From Desulfosporosinus sp. (GTDB taxonomy: Bacteria; Bacillota; Desulfitobacteriia; Desulfitobacteriales; Desulfitobacteriaceae), in assembly GCA_031292055.1 (NCBI GenBank), contig JARLHV010000170.1, positions 85,163 through 149,162 on the forward strand: DNA of 64,000 nucleotides. Direction: 5' to 3'. Position numbers and translations under genes: made by a program. The notes under the pieces are model-generated. The model searched no databases and had not been told where the DNA came from. It saw only the letters and a program-made list of their open reading frames with translations. Position 1 is the stretch's first letter; each line of letters begins with the position of its first letter. This document shows, piece after piece, positions 62,852-64,000 of the stretch.

Positions 62852-62879
62852 ATTCGAGAACAGGCAGGCGAAATCCTCT
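62852..62879 (-). promoter_or_regulatory. Putative sigma-H promoter of spoVS
   Basis: AGAGGATTT (62879-62871) and CTCGAAT (62858-62852) with a 12-base spacer match the RnAGGAwww / RnnGAAT consensus except for one -10 base. spoVS of Bacillus is known to be sigma-H dependent. Confidence 0.6.
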
Positions 62880-62979
62880 TTTACTCCAAAGAGTTTTCAA
62901 ATTTTAACAAAACCTAAGACAACAGCGCAATTTAAACCTACTGAGATACTATTCGCGTCTCGTAGCTAACGCTTTTGAT

Positions 62980-63762
62980 TTATACCTCAGCAAACTGTTG
63001 AATCCCCTCAATTTGCCGAGCTTTTCCGGATTCGTCATCGATGTCTAAGATTACGGCATTGATCTGGATCGGACCACCAGCTAACTCGAACTTGGCGGGT
63101 AACTGGGTCAAAAAGCGATTAATAATAATTTCTTTTTTTACTCCTAAGACAGAATCTCGTGGTCCGGTCATGCCGACATCGGTAATATACGCTGTCCCCT
63201 GAGGAAGCACGCGGGCATCCGCTGTCTGTATGTGGGTATGGGTGCCCACGACAGCGCTGACTTTGCCATCGAGAAACCAGCCCAACGCAACTTTCTCCGA
63301 AGTTGCCTCGGCATGAAAATCAAGAATGATAATAGGAGTCTCTTGTTTTATCTGATTAATCCAGCGTATGGCGCCACTAAAGGGGTCCTCCAATGGCGGT
63401 AAGAATATACGACCTGAAAGATTAAGGACACCAATTTTCCTCCCCAGCACTCGTATAAATCCATAGCCTTGTCCTGGTGCTCCAGCTGGATAATTCGCTG
63501 GACGAATAAGTCTGGGCTCATGATCGATAAACGTCATAATTTCTCTTTGATCCCAAACATGATTTCCCATCGTCAAAAATTGAATTCCATATTTATAAAG
63601 TTCCTCAGCAATCTCTTTGGTTAATCCTTTTCCAGCCGCAGCATTCTCAGCATTAGCAATGGTTACATCGACGTTATATTCCTCCTGAAGTGGTTTCAAA
63701 AAACGTTTAACCGCTTCCCTTCCAGGCTTACCCACAATATCCCCAATAAAAAGTATACGCAA
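62980..63762 (-). CDS. ymdB: YmdB-family phosphodiesterase (TIGR00282)
   Basis: A 260-aa calcineurin-like enzyme. RILFIGDIVGKPGREA, ANAENAAAGKG, TMGNHVWDQRE, LDFHAEATSEK and VGTHTHIQTAD hold the metal ligands. Bacillus YmdB is a 2',3'-cyclic-nucleotide phosphodiesterase that steers biofilm and motility fate. TTG start with GGGGGAG upstream. rny, its usual upstream neighbour, is not within the window. Confidence 0.93.
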   Translation of the reverse strand: MRILFIGDIVGKPGREAVKRFLKPLQEEYNVDVTIANAENAAAGKGLTKEIAEELYKYGIQFLTMGNHVWDQREIMTFIDHEPRLIRPANYPAGAPGQGYGFIRVLGRKIGVLNLSGRIFLPPLEDPFSGAIRWINQIKQETPIIILDFHAEATSEKVALGWFLDGKVSAVVGTHTHIQTADARVLPQGTAYITDVGMTGPRDSVLGVKKEIIINRFLTQLPAKFELAGGPIQINAVILDIDDESGKARQIEGIQQFAEV

Positions 63763-63834
63763 CGAACGAGCTCCCCCTTCTAAATCCCCTAAAACGTTAT
63801 CCCTAGGATACCATTATTCTGCAAATACATACTA

Positions 63835-64000
63835 TATCGAGGCTCGATACCCGAGGTCCGACTGAACGACCCTGCACTGAAGTACAGGGGTTCACGATTG
63901 CGACTGGAAGTCGCGATTACGGCTGAAGCCGTTTAAAAAGTGCGGACTGGAAGTCCTTATAAAGACTTAAGTCTTCTGAAAGACCTATTGCTGAAAGCAA
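63835..64000 (+). repeat. Run of tiny hairpins with GAA-type loops
   Basis: At least seven short palindromes follow each other to the window edge: TATCGAG/CTCGATA (63835-63849), CCTG...CAGG (63871-63888), GCGACT/AGTCGC (63900-63914), ACGGC/GCCGT (63919-63932), GGACT/AGTCC (63944-63956), AAGACTTAAGTCTT (63962-63975) and TTGCT/AGCAA (63988-64000). Most have a loop of GGA, GAA or TGAA and a core like CTGRAAG, but different arms. No coding frame is present. It is neither a CRISPR nor a simple tandem repeat. Confidence 0.65.

Noticed and set aside
63835..64000. CRISPR array
   Set aside because: The repeated units are short palindromes with different arms; there is no constant repeat of 23-37 bp and no cas gene.

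Overview
The window looks like the chromosome of an anaerobic, endospore-forming Firmicute of the Desulfosporosinus/Desulfitobacterium type. This is inferred from gene content, not from a marker gene. The signs are spoVS and ymdB in their usual order, futalosine-route menaquinone genes (mqnA, mqnE) plus a menaquinone methyltransferase, feoA/feoB/feoC, rubredoxin, a HesB-like selenoprotein with an in-frame TGA, a c-di-AMP riboswitch, methylglyoxal synthase, strong Shine-Dalgarno sites and many TTG/GTG starts. Most genes lie on the minus strand. I see no intact prophage, transposase gene, CRISPR array or rRNA.

Layout. 0-4 kb: the 5' part of a DinG-type exonuclease/helicase, a lipoprotein, a deletion-scarred pabA/pabB remnant in front of an intact pabC, and a small unknown gene. 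4-12 kb: flagellar FliK/FlhB-like orphans, a phosphodiesterase, mqnE, unknown genes, uvrC and an NlpC/P60 hydrolase behind a c-di-AMP riboswitch. 12.6-13.3 kb: no protein gene, but a promoter, a roughly 0.6-kb structured RNA whose ends pair, and a terminator; this is the most striking element of the window and could be an OLE-class RNA. 13-28 kb: UPF0210/UPF0237 pair, the selenoprotein, pepF, pheA, a phosphodiester glycosidase pair, thrC, mgsA with a tautomerase, mqnA, an FAH-family enzyme, nth and a TauE-type permease. 28-37 kb: PRC-barrel protein, a repeat-bearing membrane protein, small membrane proteins, CBS protein, a KimA-type potassium transporter, menG, and a PadR/MFS pair. 37-43 kb: feo operon with Fur-like operators, zinc-ribbon protein, asparaginase, GH18 protein. 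43-52 kb: unknown genes, Ski2-like helicase, rubredoxin (short gene), HAD protein, tRNA-Ala(CGC), TPR protein, a squalene-hopene-cyclase-like protein, a short-type N-acetylglutamate synthase. 52-64 kb: sensor kinase, P1 peptidase, uppP, guaB, HD and PHP proteins, dipeptidase, spoVS, ymdB, ending in a run of tiny hairpins.

Shared themes. Respiratory quinone synthesis is spread over three places (mqnE, mqnA, menG). Potassium/c-di-AMP/cell-wall control shows in the riboswitch-controlled NlpC/P60 gene and the KimA homologue. Iron and redox functions are feo, rubredoxin, HesB selenoprotein and the Fe-S enzymes Nth and MqnE. Sporulation is represented by spoVS with a sigma-H-like promoter, ymdB and a phosphorelay-style kinase. 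Several short genes (39-55 aa) and rubredoxin were found by reading the sequence directly with their ribosome binding sites. All functional names rest on recognised motifs; no database search was run.
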